DNA of 64,000 nt, from contig NZ_AP027729.1 in the NCBI RefSeq assembly GCF_030296575.1, positions 2,232,001 to 2,296,000 of the forward strand. Reading direction: 5' to 3'. Position numbers and translations under genes: made by a program. Numbering within the stretch: the first letter of the stretch is position 1; each line of letters opens with the position of its first letter. Source of the DNA: Paraoerskovia sediminicola (GTDB lineage Bacteria; Actinomycetota; Actinomycetes; Actinomycetales; Cellulomonadaceae). This document shows, piece by piece, positions 10,222 to 24,165 of the stretch. The notes beneath the pieces were generated by a model. The model had not been told where the DNA came from, ran no database searches, and saw only the letters and a program-made list of their open reading frames with translations.

Positions 10222-10227
10222 AGCATA
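10222..10227 (-). promoter_or_regulatory. -10 element (TATGCT) of the LCP operon
   Basis: TATGCT on the minus strand lies eight bases before the GTG at 10213, and no ribosome binding site is visible. This fits leaderless transcription of the two-gene LCP operon. Confidence 0.45.
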
Positions 10228-10414
10228 GGGCGCGCTCCGGCAGGCGCGGCGTGCCCTGCGTACGAACCCGGTGGAGGAGTTGTGCAGAACGGTGCCGTGC
10301 TGTGGGAAGCAGGGTTCTCCGGTGCCGCCGACCGGCCGCGTCCACTACCTGGCGGCTGCCGGACCGCCACCGGGCGGCTGCGGGCCGCCTGAGAACAGGG
10401 CGCTGCGTGAACGG

Positions 10415-10420
10415 TAGCCT
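10415..10420 (+). promoter_or_regulatory. -10 element (TAGCCT) of the GlfT1-like gene
   Basis: TAGCCT is followed by six bases and then the ATG at 10427, the spacing expected for a leaderless mRNA. Confidence 0.5.
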
Positions 10421-10426
10421 CGACCC

Positions 10427-14567
<4,141 letters not shown>

Positions 14568-14606
14568 CCCGGGGCGTCGGCGGGGCCGGCGTCCGGAGCC
14601 CGTGGC

Positions 14607-15229
14607 TCAGTCGCGACGCGTCAGGGTACTGACGAACCGTGCCACGGTGTCCGCGTCCGGCAGCAGTCCGGCGGCCCGGGCCTCGGCGAGCGAGGAAGCG
14701 TCCTCGTCCTTGGCCGAGAGCTGCGGCTCGAGCGGGCTGCCGTCCCGCGCCGTCGTGGGCCAGGTGATCCCGAGTTCGGGGTCGAGCGGGTGGATCCCGT
14801 GCTCGCGTTCCGGCGCGTACCCGGTCGAGCAGAGGTACAGCACCGTCGAGCCGTCCTCGAGCGACATGAACGCGTGGCCGAGCCCCTCGGACAGGTAGAT
14901 CGCCCGCCGGTCGACGTCGTCGAGCAGCACCGAGTCCCAGGTACCGAAGGTCGGCGACCCGACACGGATATCGACGACGACGTCGATGACCGCGCCCTTC
15001 GGGCACGTCACGTACTTGGCCTGACCGGGCGGGACGTCGGCGTAGTGGACTCCGCGCAGCACGCCGGCGGCGGAGACGGACAGGTTCGCCTGGGCAAGAT
15101 CGAACGAGTGTCCGGTCACCTCGGCGAAGGAGCTGTCCGTGAACCACTCGAGGAACACCCCCGGGGGTCGCCGTGCTGGCGCGGGGTGAGCTCCCAAGCC
15201 CCCGAGACCCGGAGCTCGCGCACCTGCAT
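14607..15229 (-). CDS. rmlC: dTDP-4-dehydrorhamnose 3,5-epimerase (single-base frameshift)
   Basis: A cupin enzyme epimerising C3 and C5 of dTDP-4-keto-6-deoxyglucose; about 207 residues after repair. Landmarks are MQVRELRVSGAWELTPRQHG, GVFLEWFTDSSF, LRGVHYAD with the catalytic His, KYVTCPKGAVIDVVVDIRVG, LLDDVDRRAIYL and GLGHAFMSL. The N-terminal ~24 codons are in another frame: five C at 15158-15162 (plus strand) should be six. The ATG at 15229 has an AGGAGG site upstream. It is transcribed divergently from rmlD through a palindromic promoter region. Confidence 0.93.
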
Positions 15230-15265
15230 CGTCGTACCTCCTGGTGGGGGATGGTCAGGTCGCTG

Positions 15266-15289
15266 CCGACCCTATCCCGATAGGGTCGG
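15266..15289. promoter_or_regulatory. Palindromic divergent promoter/operator between rmlC and rmlD
   Basis: A perfect 24-bp palindrome with arms CCGACCCTATC and GATAGGGTCGG around a 2-base centre. Each strand carries TAGGGT (15281-15286 on plus, 15270-15275 on minus), so one symmetrical element can provide -10 hexamers for rmlD and rmlC, with 5' leaders of about 35 bases. It may also bind a dimeric regulator. No clear -35 boxes are seen. Confidence 0.6.
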
Positions 15290-15329
15290 AGCGGCCGGGT
15301 TCCCGGTCGACGTCGTCAGGAGGTTCCCC

Positions 15330-16175
15330 GTGCGGTGGTTGGTGGTCGGTGCGGGCGGCATGCTGGGCCGGGACGCCGCAGCGTTGCTGCGCGCGCGCGG
15401 GCACGAGATCGTCACCCTGAGGCGATCCGAGCTCGACATCGTCGACTCTCCCGCGGTCGACGTCGCCGTGCGCGGTTTCGAGGTCGTGCTGAACTGCGCC
15501 GCGTGGACCGCGGTGGATGCGGCCGAGGACGCCGAGGCAGCGGCGTTCGGTCCCAATGCCGTCGGCGCGGCCAACCTCGCCGGCGCGTGTGCCGCGTCCG
15601 GGGCGCGTCTCGTCCACATCTCGACCGACTACGTCTTCGACGGGACGGCGTCCGTCCCGTACGCCGAGGACGCGCCGGTCGCGCCTCGCTCCGCCTACGG
15701 CAGGACGAAGGCCGCAGGGGAGTGGGCTGTGCGCGCCGGGGCGTCGACCAACCTGGTCGTGCGCACCGCATGGCTCTACGGCGCCGGCGGGCCGTGCTTC
15801 CCGCGCACGATCGCCGCACTCGCCGCCGATCGGGGCTCGGTCTCGGTGGTCGAGGACCAGGTCGGGCAACCGACCTGGACGTCCGACGTCGCCGACTTCG
15901 TCGAGCGACTGGTCGTGGCCGGTGTCCCGGGTGGCACGTACCACGCGACGGCGTCAGGGGCAGCCTCCTGGTACGAGTTCGCACGTGCGGTCGTCGACAC
16001 GGCAGGGATGGAGCCGTCGATCGTCACCCCCACGACGAGCGATGCCTTCGTCCGACCGGCTCCCAGACCCTCGTGGTCGGTGCTCGGACATGGTGCGTCC
16101 GATGTCGTCGGTGTCGAGGCGATCGGGACATGGTCCCAGCGATGGGCGGTGGCGGGCCGAGAGGTCCTCGGCTGA
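15330..16175 (+). CDS. rmlD: dTDP-4-dehydrorhamnose reductase
   Basis: The last step of dTDP-L-rhamnose synthesis. The 281-residue SDR has GAGGMLGRDA (from residue 7), NCAAWTAVDAAE, HISTDYVFDG, the catalytic YGRTKAAGE, RTAWLYG and a typical C-terminal region. The GTG at 15330 is preceded by an AGGAGG site (15318-15323). It ends 26 bp before the convergent rmlA. Confidence 0.96.
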   Translation: MRWLVVGAGGMLGRDAAALLRARGHEIVTLRRSELDIVDSPAVDVAVRGFEVVLNCAAWTAVDAAEDAEAAAFGPNAVGAANLAGACAASGARLVHISTDYVFDGTASVPYAEDAPVAPRSAYGRTKAAGEWAVRAGASTNLVVRTAWLYGAGGPCFPRTIAALAADRGSVSVVEDQVGQPTWTSDVADFVERLVVAGVPGGTYHATASGAASWYEFARAVVDTAGMEPSIVTPTTSDAFVRPAPRPSWSVLGHGASDVVGVEAIGTWSQRWAVAGREVLG

Positions 16176-16201
16176 GTGTCGCGTGCGCTCTGCCGCAGCA
16201 A

Positions 16202-17070
16202 TCAGTCGCGCGAATCGAGCAGCCCGAGCAGATAGCTGCCGTATCCGGACTTCACCAGGGCCTCGGCACGTGTCTGGAGCTCGTCGTCGCTGAGGAACCC
16301 TCGTCTCCACGCGACCTCCTCGGGGGCCCCGATCTTGAGGCCCTGCCGGTTCTCGATGGTCCGCACGTAGTCGGAGGCGTCCAGGAGCGAGTCGAACGTC
16401 CCGGTGTCGAGCCATGCGGTGCCTCGAGGCAGCACCTCGACGTGGAGTCGACCGCGCTCGAGGTAGTGCCGGTTCACGTCGGTGATCTCGTACTCGCCAC
16501 GTGCCGAGGGCGCCAGATCCCGGGCGATGGCGACGACGTCGTTGTCGTAGAAGTACAGACCGGGCACGGCGAAGCTCGACTTCGGTACTGCCGGCTTCTC
16601 CTCGATCGACCGGGCGATGCCGTCGTCCCCGAACTCGACGACCCCGTAGGCGGTCGGGTCGGAGACGCGATAGGCGAAGACGGCTCCCCCTCGATCTGAT
16701 CGAACCGTGCGAGCCGGGTGCCCAGCCCTGGGCCGTAGAAGATGTTGTCGCCGAGCACCAGCGCGACCGCGTCGTGGCCGATGAAGTCCGCACCGAGGAC
16801 GAAGGCCTGGGCGAGTCCGTTCGGCTCGGCCTGCACGGCGTACTCGATCGATATCCCGAACTGGCTGCCGTCACCCAGGAGCCGTCGGAACTGCTCTGCG
16901 TCGTGCGGCGTGGTGATGACGAGGATCTCCCTGATACCGGCCAGCATCAGCGTCGACAACGGGTAGTAGATCATCGGCTTGTCGTAGACGGGCACGAGCT
17001 GCTTGCTGGTGCCGATCGTGATCGGGTGGAGCCGCGTGCCGGACCCGCCGGCGAGGATGATTCCGCGCAT
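16202..17070 (-). CDS. rmlA: Glucose-1-phosphate thymidylyltransferase (single-base frameshift)
   Basis: The first step of dTDP-rhamnose synthesis: dTTP plus glucose-1-phosphate to dTDP-glucose. After repair it is 289 residues, the usual RmlA length. Motifs are [76 protein letters not shown] and [15 protein letters not shown]. Five C at 16686-16690 (plus strand) should be six; without it the product splits after about residue 130. The start at 17070 matches the family N-terminus; an ATG at 17079 is also possible. Confidence 0.94.
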
Positions 17071-17177
17071 GGCTCCCATGATCGCTGCTCGACGGGTGCC
17101 ACTGGGCGGTGGCACCAGAATTCACCCTGCGTCGGACGGCCTGTCGACGCAGTCGTCGACCTGCCGGTCGGTGCCGT

Positions 17178-17975
17178 TCAGCCTGCCGTCGAGGACAGTG
17201 CGTCGACCGTGACGTGCTCCGTCCCCACGATCCGCGCCCTGCGATCGCTGTCCACCCGCAGCTCGTCGGCGACGGACGGCGAGACGAGGACCACCGATCC
17301 GTCGGTGGTGAGCACGCCGAGGACGGCCAGGAGCGTCGCGGCGAGCCCGCGCTCCGGACCCAGGAGGACGCGGGCCGCGCGAGGCGCGCCGAGCGCTTCG
17401 GCAGCGCCGAGGCCCGCCGTCGACAGCTCCGCGAACGAGGTGGTGCCGTCGCCGGGGGCCAGCGCGGGCGCGTCGGCGTCGGTCGAGGGGACCCAGCCCA
17501 CCTGGTCCGCGTACGTCATCACCGCGGACGCCGCGTCGACGGCGCCGGCCGGCAGTGGGTCGGGGTAGCGGCGCGCGAGCGCGGGGAGCGCCACGGCGAC
17601 GACGTCGGCGGTCGAGCCCCAGGCGTCCGGGCGCGTGGTGACCGCGACGTCCGCGGCGGAGCCCGGGCCGCCGTCCGACGGGTCGTGCTGCCCGTCGCTG
17701 ATCGCGACCGTCCCTCCGGCCTGCCACGAGGCGAGAGCCCAGACCACCGACCGCCAGTGGACCGGGAGGTCCAGGGCCACGGTCGATCCCGGCCCGACGT
17801 CGAGCTCTTCGACGAGCAGGTTCGTGCTCTTGGCGACCCAGTTCTCGAGGACGGCGCCCGACAGCTCGATCCGCTCGCCGTCGTCCCCGTACCAGGTGAC
17901 CCGAGGTGTTCCCGGAGCGGAGAATCCCCGGAAGATCGCGGGGACGGTGGGGCCAGGAGGCGTCGGCGAAGGCAT
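17178..17975 (-). CDS. TIGR03089 family protein
   Basis: A 265-residue protein of the actinobacterial TIGR03089 family, related to the N-terminal part of AMP-dependent acyl-CoA synthetases but without the full adenylation motifs. Visible segments include VTWYGDDGERIELSG, NWVAKSTNLLVEEL, ALDLPVHWRSVVWALASW and FAELS. Its function is unknown. A homologue lies near rmlD and whiB2 in mycobacteria, as I recall. The ATG at 17975 is preceded at seven bases by TAGGCT, suggesting leaderless transcription. It is divergent from whiB. Confidence 0.8.
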   Translation of the reverse strand: MPSPTPPGPTVPAIFRGFSAPGTPRVTWYGDDGERIELSGAVLENWVAKSTNLLVEELDVGPGSTVALDLPVHWRSVVWALASWQAGGTVAISDGQHDPSDGGPGSAADVAVTTRPDAWGSTADVVAVALPALARRYPDPLPAGAVDAASAVMTYADQVGWVPSTDADAPALAPGDGTTSFAELSTAGLGAAEALGAPRAARVLLGPERGLAATLLAVLGVLTTDGSVVLVSPSVADELRVDSDRRARIVGTEHVTVDALSSTAG

Positions 17976-17982
17976 GCGGGCC

Positions 17983-17988
17983 AGCCTA
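17983..17988 (-). promoter_or_regulatory. -10 element (TAGGCT) of the TIGR03089 gene
   Basis: TAGGCT on the minus strand lies seven bases before the ATG at 17975, with no ribosome binding site between. Confidence 0.5.
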
Positions 17989-18077
17989 CGGCCGTCCGCC
18001 GGGGCGGGTCTGGACCGTCGATGAGGGGTGCTTCGGGTGATTTGTGGGGGAATTCGGTCGAATACCACATCTTCCGT

Positions 18078-18106
18078 TTGACGTTCGCGGATGACACGCG
18101 TGTAAT
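18078..18106 (+). promoter_or_regulatory. Sigma-70-like promoter of whiB
   Basis: TTGACG (18078-18083), a 17-bp spacer and TGTAAT (18101-18106) form the best consensus promoter in the window, within an unusually AT-rich stretch (about 18040-18200). Transcription from about 18113 would give a leader of about 100 bases before the whiB ATG. Confidence 0.65.
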
Positions 18107-18214
18107 TTCTTCATGGTTACTCATCCGTGACCGCAGAGAACTCGGCACGATCCCGGTGCCACATGAAAGACGTTCGAGAAGACGTTGTATCCACGAACAG
18201 ATGAGGGGCGCATC

Positions 18215-18550
18215 ATGTGGAACGTTCTGGACGGGTCCGAGGGCTTTCCCTCGGACGTCGGTGGTGGCACGGAGCGGATCGCTCCGGTGCTGCACCTGTT
18301 CGGGTCGCCGGACGACGCCGTCGACGAGACCCTGCTCGGTTGGCAGGAGCGCGCCCTCTGCGCGCAGACCGACCCGGAGGCCTTCTTCCCTGAGAAGGGC
18401 GGGTCGACCCGCGAGGCCAAGAAGGTCTGCACCGGCTGCCCCGTGCGGTCGGAGTGCCTCGAGTACGCGCTCGAGAACGACGAACGCTTCGGGATCTGGG
18501 GCGGGCTCTCCGAGCGCGAGCGCCGCAAGCTCAAGCGTCGCGTCGTCTGA
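18215..18550 (+). CDS. whiB2: WhiB-family iron-sulfur transcriptional regulator (WhiB2/WhmD type)
   Basis: A 111-residue WhiB protein. Four cysteines that ligate the [4Fe-4S] cluster are at C49, C72, C75 and C81 (CTGCPVRSEC), followed by the G[I/V]WGG turn (GIWGGLSERER) and a basic tail KLKRRVV for DNA contact. Its place next to manB, DUF3499 and rml genes matches the mycobacterial whiB2 locus, where the protein controls septation and cell division. The ATG at 18215 follows GAGGGGC; a TTG ten codons upstream is less likely. Its long leader may carry regulation. Confidence 0.93.
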   Translation: MWNVLDGSEGFPSDVGGGTERIAPVLHLFGSPDDAVDETLLGWQERALCAQTDPEAFFPEKGGSTREAKKVCTGCPVRSECLEYALENDERFGIWGGLSERERRKLKRRVV

Positions 18551-18710
18551 CCCGACCACCGCGCGGTCGAGACCGTCGTCGGCCAGGACGGCGGGCATCG
18601 CCGGCCGCCGTGGGGCGACCGGTCGTCGCGCTGATGCCTGACCGGGGACCGGCGGGATCGGCGCGTCGCTCCAGCGATGTGCGCCGCCAGGGGCGCACGA
18701 TGTGGTCAGC

Positions 18711-21700
18711 ATGAGCGCCTCCGACACCACCACCGCAGTCTCCCGCGCCCCGGGCGACGTCGGTCGTGAACCCGCAGCAGCGCGCTCAGCGACCCCGGGC
18801 GACGCGTCGACCGCGGCCCCCGACGTCGGCCCCTCGCCGTCGCAGACCGGATCGATCCCTGCGGTCGTCACCGTGACCGCTGTCGTCGTCACCCACGGTC
18901 ACACCCCGTACCTCGCGGCGACCCTCAAGGCCCTGCGCGGCCAGACCCTGGGTCCTGACCGCGTCGTCGTCGTGGATGTCGGCGCCTCCGAGTCCATGCG
19001 CGACCACCGCGACCTCCACCTCGGCGACGCCCGGTTCGTCGTCGCGCCCCACACCCGGTCGTTCGGTCAGGCGGTCGACGCGGCGCTCGCGGACGAGCCG
19101 GTCGGCGACCGCGCATCGACCTGGACCTGGCTGCTGCACGACGACTCCGCCCCCGAGCCCGACGCGCTGGAACGGCAGCTCGTCGCGGTCGAGCACACGT
19201 CGAGCGTCGGGATCGCCGGCGCTAAACAGCGCGGCTGGGAGAACCCGGACGTCCTGCTCGAGGTCGGATTCACGACGTCGCCCCTCGGTCGCCGGATGAC
19301 CGGGATCGACGTCGCCGAGATCGACCAGGGTCAGCACGACGGACGCGACGACGTATTCGCCGTCGGGCTCGCGGGCGCGCTCGTGAGGACGTCGCTCTGG
19401 ACGGACCTCGGCGGGACCGACCCGGAGTACGGGGCCTTCGGTGACGGGCTCGACCTGTGCCGCCGGGCGAGGCTCGCGGGTCACCGCGTCGTCGTCGTCC
19501 CGGGCGCCGTCGTCCGGCACGCCCAGGCGAGCCTGCGCGGCCTGCGTGACGGTCACCGGCACGGCGGGGGTCGCCCCGACGCCTCCGACACCTCTGACGC
19601 CCCCAGCGCCCCCAGCGCGGCCAGCGCCACCGACGCCCCCAGCGACACCGACACCCCCAGCGCCCCCGACGACGCGGAGGCCGGGGCCCCCGCTGACGCC
19701 CAAGCCGCTCCCGTGCGCCAGGCCCAGCGCCGTCGTCCGGACATCGACTCCGGCCCGGGCAACACCTACCTGGCGCGGCGCCGCTCGCAGATGTACTACC
19801 GGCTCGTCCGCGCCCCGCTCGTCGTCGTGCCCTTCCTGCTCGTGGGCACGCTCCTGTGGTCACCGCTGCGCGCCATGTACCGCCTCGCGGTCAAGCAGCC
19901 GGCTCAGGCGGTGGACGAGGTGCTGGCAGCGGTCGTCGTCGTCCTGCGGCTCGTGCCGCTCGCTCGGGCGCGGCGCTCGATCCGGCGCACGAGCACCCAG
20001 CCCCGGTCCACGCTGCGCCCGCTCGTCGCGACGTGGCGCGAGGTCGTCGCCGAGCGGCAGGAACGGCGCCAGACACGGGCAGCGCGCCTGCGGGCGCGGT
20101 ACGCGCCGACCGAGATCGAGCGGGCCGAGCTCCGGGCGCTCGCGGTGCGGCGCTGGGTGGGGTTCTCCGTCGTCCTGCTCGCGCTCCTGGGGCTGACGGC
20201 GTGGGTCTTCGGCCCGTGGCTCGGCACGCTGGGCTCCGGTGGCCGTCTGGTCGGCGGGTCGCTCCTGACGGCGGACAGCACGCTCGGCGATCTCTGGCGG
20301 TCTGCGACGAGCGGCTGGATCACGTCCGGTCTCGGCGAGCCCGGGCCGAACGATCCGCTGCTCCTCGCACTGGTGCCCTTCACCGTGCTCGTCGGGGGCG
20401 GCCTGCAGACGGCGGTCGACACGCTGATGGTCACCTCGTTCGTGGTGGCGGGCCTGGGCGCCTGGTTCGCCGCGGGTGCCGCGACGCGGTCGGTCTGGCT
20501 CCGCGGGTTCGCGGTGGCCGCGTGGGTGGTGGCCCCGCCGCTGCTCGTCGGCGTGTCCGACGGGCGGCTGGGCAGCGTCCTCGCCCACGCAGCGCTGCCG
20601 TGGGCGGTGCTGGGCGTCGCCCGGGCGGTCGGGGCGCAGGCGACGGACCGGATCGCCGCGGTCGTGTCCGGCAAGCCCGGCACGCCGGGTGCCTCCGGCA
20701 GGCGCTCGCGTCGGGACGTCCCCGGGAGCCTGGGTGCTGCGGCCGCGGGCGGTCTCGCGCTCGCGCTGACGCTCGCCGCGGCCCCTTCCCTGGTCCTGCC
20801 CGCGGCGGTGCTCCTCGTCGTCGTCGCGATCACCGCGCGCACGGGGCGCCGCTATCTGTGGCTCGTGCCGGTGCCGTCCCTCGTCCTCCTCCTGCCGTAC
20901 CTCGTCGAGGTCGCGACGACCTGGTCCGCCGGCGGGTGGCGGCTGCTCGCCGCCGACCCCGGCCTCCCGCTCGCGACCGACCCGGGCACCCCGTGGCAGG
21001 CCCTGCTCGGGTGGGTGAGCACGCCGTCGGCGTGGTTCGTGGCGGACGGCGTCGCGGGGGTCGCGGCGGGACTGGCGCCGTACGCGCTGGGTGGCCTCCT
21101 CGTCCTCGCGGCGCTCGCCGCGCTCCTGCGCCGCGCCCGGGTCACGGCCGCTCGCGCGGCGTGGGTGTGCGTGGTGCTCGCGCTGGTCCTCCTGCTCGTC
21201 GTGACGTCGACCACCGTGGCCGTCGACCCGGCCACCGGGACGCGGATCACCGGCTCCGGCGGGCCCGCGGCGTCCCTGCTGGTGCTCGGCCTCCTCGCAG
21301 CGGCGCTCCTGGGCCTGCGCCGCCGGTACGACGGCGAGCTGGCCCCGACGGAGGACGCGACGTCGTCCGGTACGCGGGGGCGCAAGGCCCTGCGCGGCCT
21401 GCGGAACGTCGGGGTGGGCCTGGTCGTCGCCGCGTGCACGATCGTCCCCCTCGCGACGGGGTGGGCCTGGGTCCACAACGAGGTCGACCGTCCCACCGGC
21501 GACGACCCCGGGACCGTAGGGATGCTCGAGGCGACGTCGGCGACCGTGGTCCCGCCGGTCGGCCAGCAGATGCAGTCCGCCCCCGCCTGGCGCGGGTCCT
21601 CTCGCTGGAGACCCGCCCCGACGGCACCATCGTCTACGCACTCCTGCGCGGGGACGGCGCGCAGCTCGTCGACTCGTCGACGGTCGTGCGCCTGCGCGGC

Positions 21701-22341
21701 GAGCTCCCGGAGGTCGCCGCGAGCGACGGCGCGGGCGGTGACGACGCCTTCGGCGGCATCCCGCAGATCGCGGCGGACCTCGCGACGGAGGGCTCCGGCC
21801 CGGTCGCGGAGCAGCTCGCCGACCTCGGCATCGGCGGGGTCCTCGTGCCGGCGACCGCCGACCCGACCGCCGATCGCGCCCAGCTGGTCACCAGGCTCGA
21901 CACCGTGCACGGCCTCGAACGTGTGACGCAGGGGCGGTCCGCGGTCTTCTGGCGGGTCTCCGCGACGCGGTCGACGATCTCGAGCCGGTTCCCGCGTCGT
22001 GGGCGACGCTCGTCACGGGCGACGCGGACGTGCGCACCGACCTGCCGGCCGAGGGGTACGAGATCTCGACCGGCGTGCCCGCGGACTCCGGTGCGCGTCA
22101 GGTCCTGCTCGCGGAGCACGCCGACGAGGGCCGGAGCGCGACGCTCGACGGCCGCGCGCTCGAGCCGTTCACCACGGCGGACGGACGACAAGGCTTCACA
22201 CTGGGCGGTGACGCCGGTCTGCTCGAGGTCCGGTACGACGCTCCCGGACGGAGGCTCTGGCTCGTCGGTGCAGGGCTGGTGCTGCTCGTCGTCGCGTTGC
22301 TCGCGCTCCCGACGCGGCGCCGCAGGGCGGTCGTCCGGTGA
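18711..22341 (+). CDS. Large membrane-bound GT2 glycosyltransferase (two frameshifts)
   Basis: About 1210 residues after repair. The N-terminal GT-A domain (about 50-285) has VTAVVVTHGHTPYL, the DxD-like LLHDDSAPEPDAL and GAFGDGLDLCRRARL. An Ala/Pro/Asp/Ser/Thr linker (about 283-341) follows, then one TM, an Arg-rich cytoplasmic stretch and roughly a dozen hydrophobic segments, with an extracytoplasmic C-terminal region and a final TM. Breaks are at 21580-21584 (CCCCC should be CCCCCC) and about 21960-21961 (CC should be CCC); the second is less certain in position. The start at 18711 is preferred over a GTG at 18702. It ends in a GTGA overlap with the DUF5719 gene. The acceptor is unknown. 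Confidence 0.85.
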
Positions 22342-24149
22342 GCCGGCGCGAGCGGGACGTCCCGCGGTGGCGGACGGCGGTGGCCGTCACGACCGCCGTC
22401 ATGGTGGTGGGTGCGACCGGCGCGGTCGCGGCCTTCGGGCTCGACCGGGTGCCGGCTGTCGGCGACGCCCTGGCCGGTGAGCGGACGGCGGGAGCCCAGC
22501 AGACGGTGACCGTCCCAGCGGCGCAGCGGGTGCTCGTCTGCCCTCCGGGCGCGCGGCTGACCGACGGCGAGGCGGTCGGCGACGGAGAGTTCGACTCCGC
22601 CCCGGTCGACACCGCGTCGTCCGGCCGGGCCGCCGTCGTCGGCCCGTTCGCGGAGGCGACCTTCGCCGGACTGGACGGGAAGGACGAGGTTGCGCTCGAC
22701 GGGACCGGGGGCGACGACGAGCCGGGCGCCGTGGTGGCGAGCCGCGACGGCGAGGCGCCCATGGCCCTGCGCGCCGACCCGGATGCCGACGCCGGCGTCC
22801 GCAGCACGGCGGCGGTGCGCTCGATCACGACGTCCGGGGACCTGCGCGGGCTCGCAGCGGCGAGCTGCAGCGCGCCGTCGATCAGTCAGTGGCTCGTCGG
22901 CGGGAGCACCGAGCTCGGCAGCTCGAGCAGGCTCGTGCTCCAGAACGCCGGGACCACCCCCGCGAACGTGCGGATGACCGTGTACGGCCCGGCGGGAGTC
23001 GCGACCGTGATCGGGTCCGACCGCTTCGTCGTCCCGCCGGGCGACCAGGTCGAGACGCTCGTCGAGTCGGGTGCGCCGGAGCAGAAGAGGCTCGTCGTGC
23101 ACCTCGAGAGCGAGGGCGGTCTGGTCTCCGGGTCGATCCAGCACAGCACCGTGTCGGGGATCGTGGCGCACGGTGTCGACCTCGTCGGCCCGGGCGCGGC
23201 GCCGTCGACGCGACTCGCGGTGCCGGGCGTCCTGAGCACGGGGGAGGCCGTCGGTGACGACGACGCGCCCGTCCTGCGCCTGCTCGCGCCCGGTGGCGTC
23301 CAGGACGCCGCGGACGCGGACGCGGGCACGGGCTCAGGAACGGGCGCTGATGCCGGCACCGATGGGGGCGAGGACGCTCAGCCGGGCAACGACGAGGCCG
23401 CGCCCGGGAGCGTCACCGCGACGATCACGGCGTTCGGGTCGGACGGCGCCGTCACGGTGCGTGGTGCCGAGGAGGTCTCGCTCGACGAGGGCTCGGTCCT
23501 CGACGTCGACCTCGGCGGTCTGCCGGCCGACACCTACACGATCGTCGTGGACGCCGACGCGCCCGTCGTCGCCGGTGCCATGCTGCGCCGGAGCGGTGAG
23601 GAGGACCCGAGCTCGACGCGCGGTGCGCTCCAGTACGACCTGGCGTGGATCTCCGCCGCGGGTCTGTCGCTGGCGTCGGTGCCCGAGCAGGGGACGTCCG
23701 AGGTCGGCCCCGAGGCCGGTACCGCCCCCGACCCCGCCCCTGACCTCGGGAGCGTCGCCCTGCCGAGCGGGGTGCACGGCGTGGTGAGCCTCGGCGCGGC
23801 CGACGGTCCCTTCGCCGGCACGCTGACCGCGTTCGACTCCGACGGTGCTGTCGTCAAGAGCCTCGACGTCGCGGTCGAGGCCGGTCGGACGAGCTCCGTC
23901 GACGTCGACTCGCTGGGGGACGACGTCGCCGTCCTCGGCCTCGTCGGTGACGGTGGGTCGGATCCCGCGTCCGCCGGGGTCGCCTGGAACGTCCTCCTCG
24001 ACGCGGGACCGCCGCCGCCCGGGGCCGAGGACGGTCCCGGCTCGTTCGTCTCGTCGCTCACGCCGGTCGCTCCGGGCCCCGCCGAGCGGTCGGTCACGGT
24101 CCGGGAGACCGAGGTCGTCGGGGAGCAGTCCGGGACCGACGCCGGCTGA
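22338..24149 (+). CDS. DUF5719 family membrane-anchored extracytoplasmic protein
   Basis: A 603-residue protein with one N-terminal membrane anchor (about 12-34) and a long extracytoplasmic, beta-rich, acidic region. Repeated segments such as RLVLQNAGTTPANVRMTVYG and SITTSGDLRGLAAASC fit DUF5719. An Asp/Gly/Ala-rich linker near 330-355 separates two halves. Its function is unknown, but the GTGA coupling to the membrane GT2 is strong evidence that the two act together, probably on an envelope glycan. Confidence 0.85.
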   Translation: MSRRERDVPRWRTAVAVTTAVMVVGATGAVAAFGLDRVPAVGDALAGERTAGAQQTVTVPAAQRVLVCPPGARLTDGEAVGDGEFDSAPVDTASSGRAAVVGPFAEATFAGLDGKDEVALDGTGGDDEPGAVVASRDGEAPMALRADPDADAGVRSTAAVRSITTSGDLRGLAAASCSAPSISQWLVGGSTELGSSSRLVLQNAGTTPANVRMTVYGPAGVATVIGSDRFVVPPGDQVETLVESGAPEQKRLVVHLESEGGLVSGSIQHSTVSGIVAHGVDLVGPGAAPSTRLAVPGVLSTGEAVGDDDAPVLRLLAPGGVQDAADADAGTGSGTGADAGTDGGEDAQPGNDEAAPGSVTATITAFGSDGAVTVRGAEEVSLDEGSVLDVDLGGLPADTYTIVVDADAPVVAGAMLRRSGEEDPSSTRGALQYDLAWISAAGLSLASVPEQGTSEVGPEAGTAPDPAPDLGSVALPSGVHGVVSLGAADGPFAGTLTAFDSDGAVVKSLDVAVEAGRTSSVDVDSLGDDVAVLGLVGDGGSDPASAGVAWNVLLDAGPPPPGAEDGPGSFVSSLTPVAPGPAERSVTVRETEVVGEQSGTDAG

Positions 24150-24165
24150 CGGTCGGCACGCCGCG

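Noticed and set aside
19580-19735. Low-complexity C-rich repeat as a regulatory element
   Set aside because: It encodes the Ala/Pro/Asp/Ser/Thr linker between the GT2 and membrane parts and stays in frame; a flexible linker explains it.
19860-21641. A 593-codon minus-strand frame opposite the membrane GT2
   Set aside because: Composition is Arg/Gln/His/Asp-rich shadow sequence without motifs, whereas the plus strand shows TM helices and GT2 motifs.
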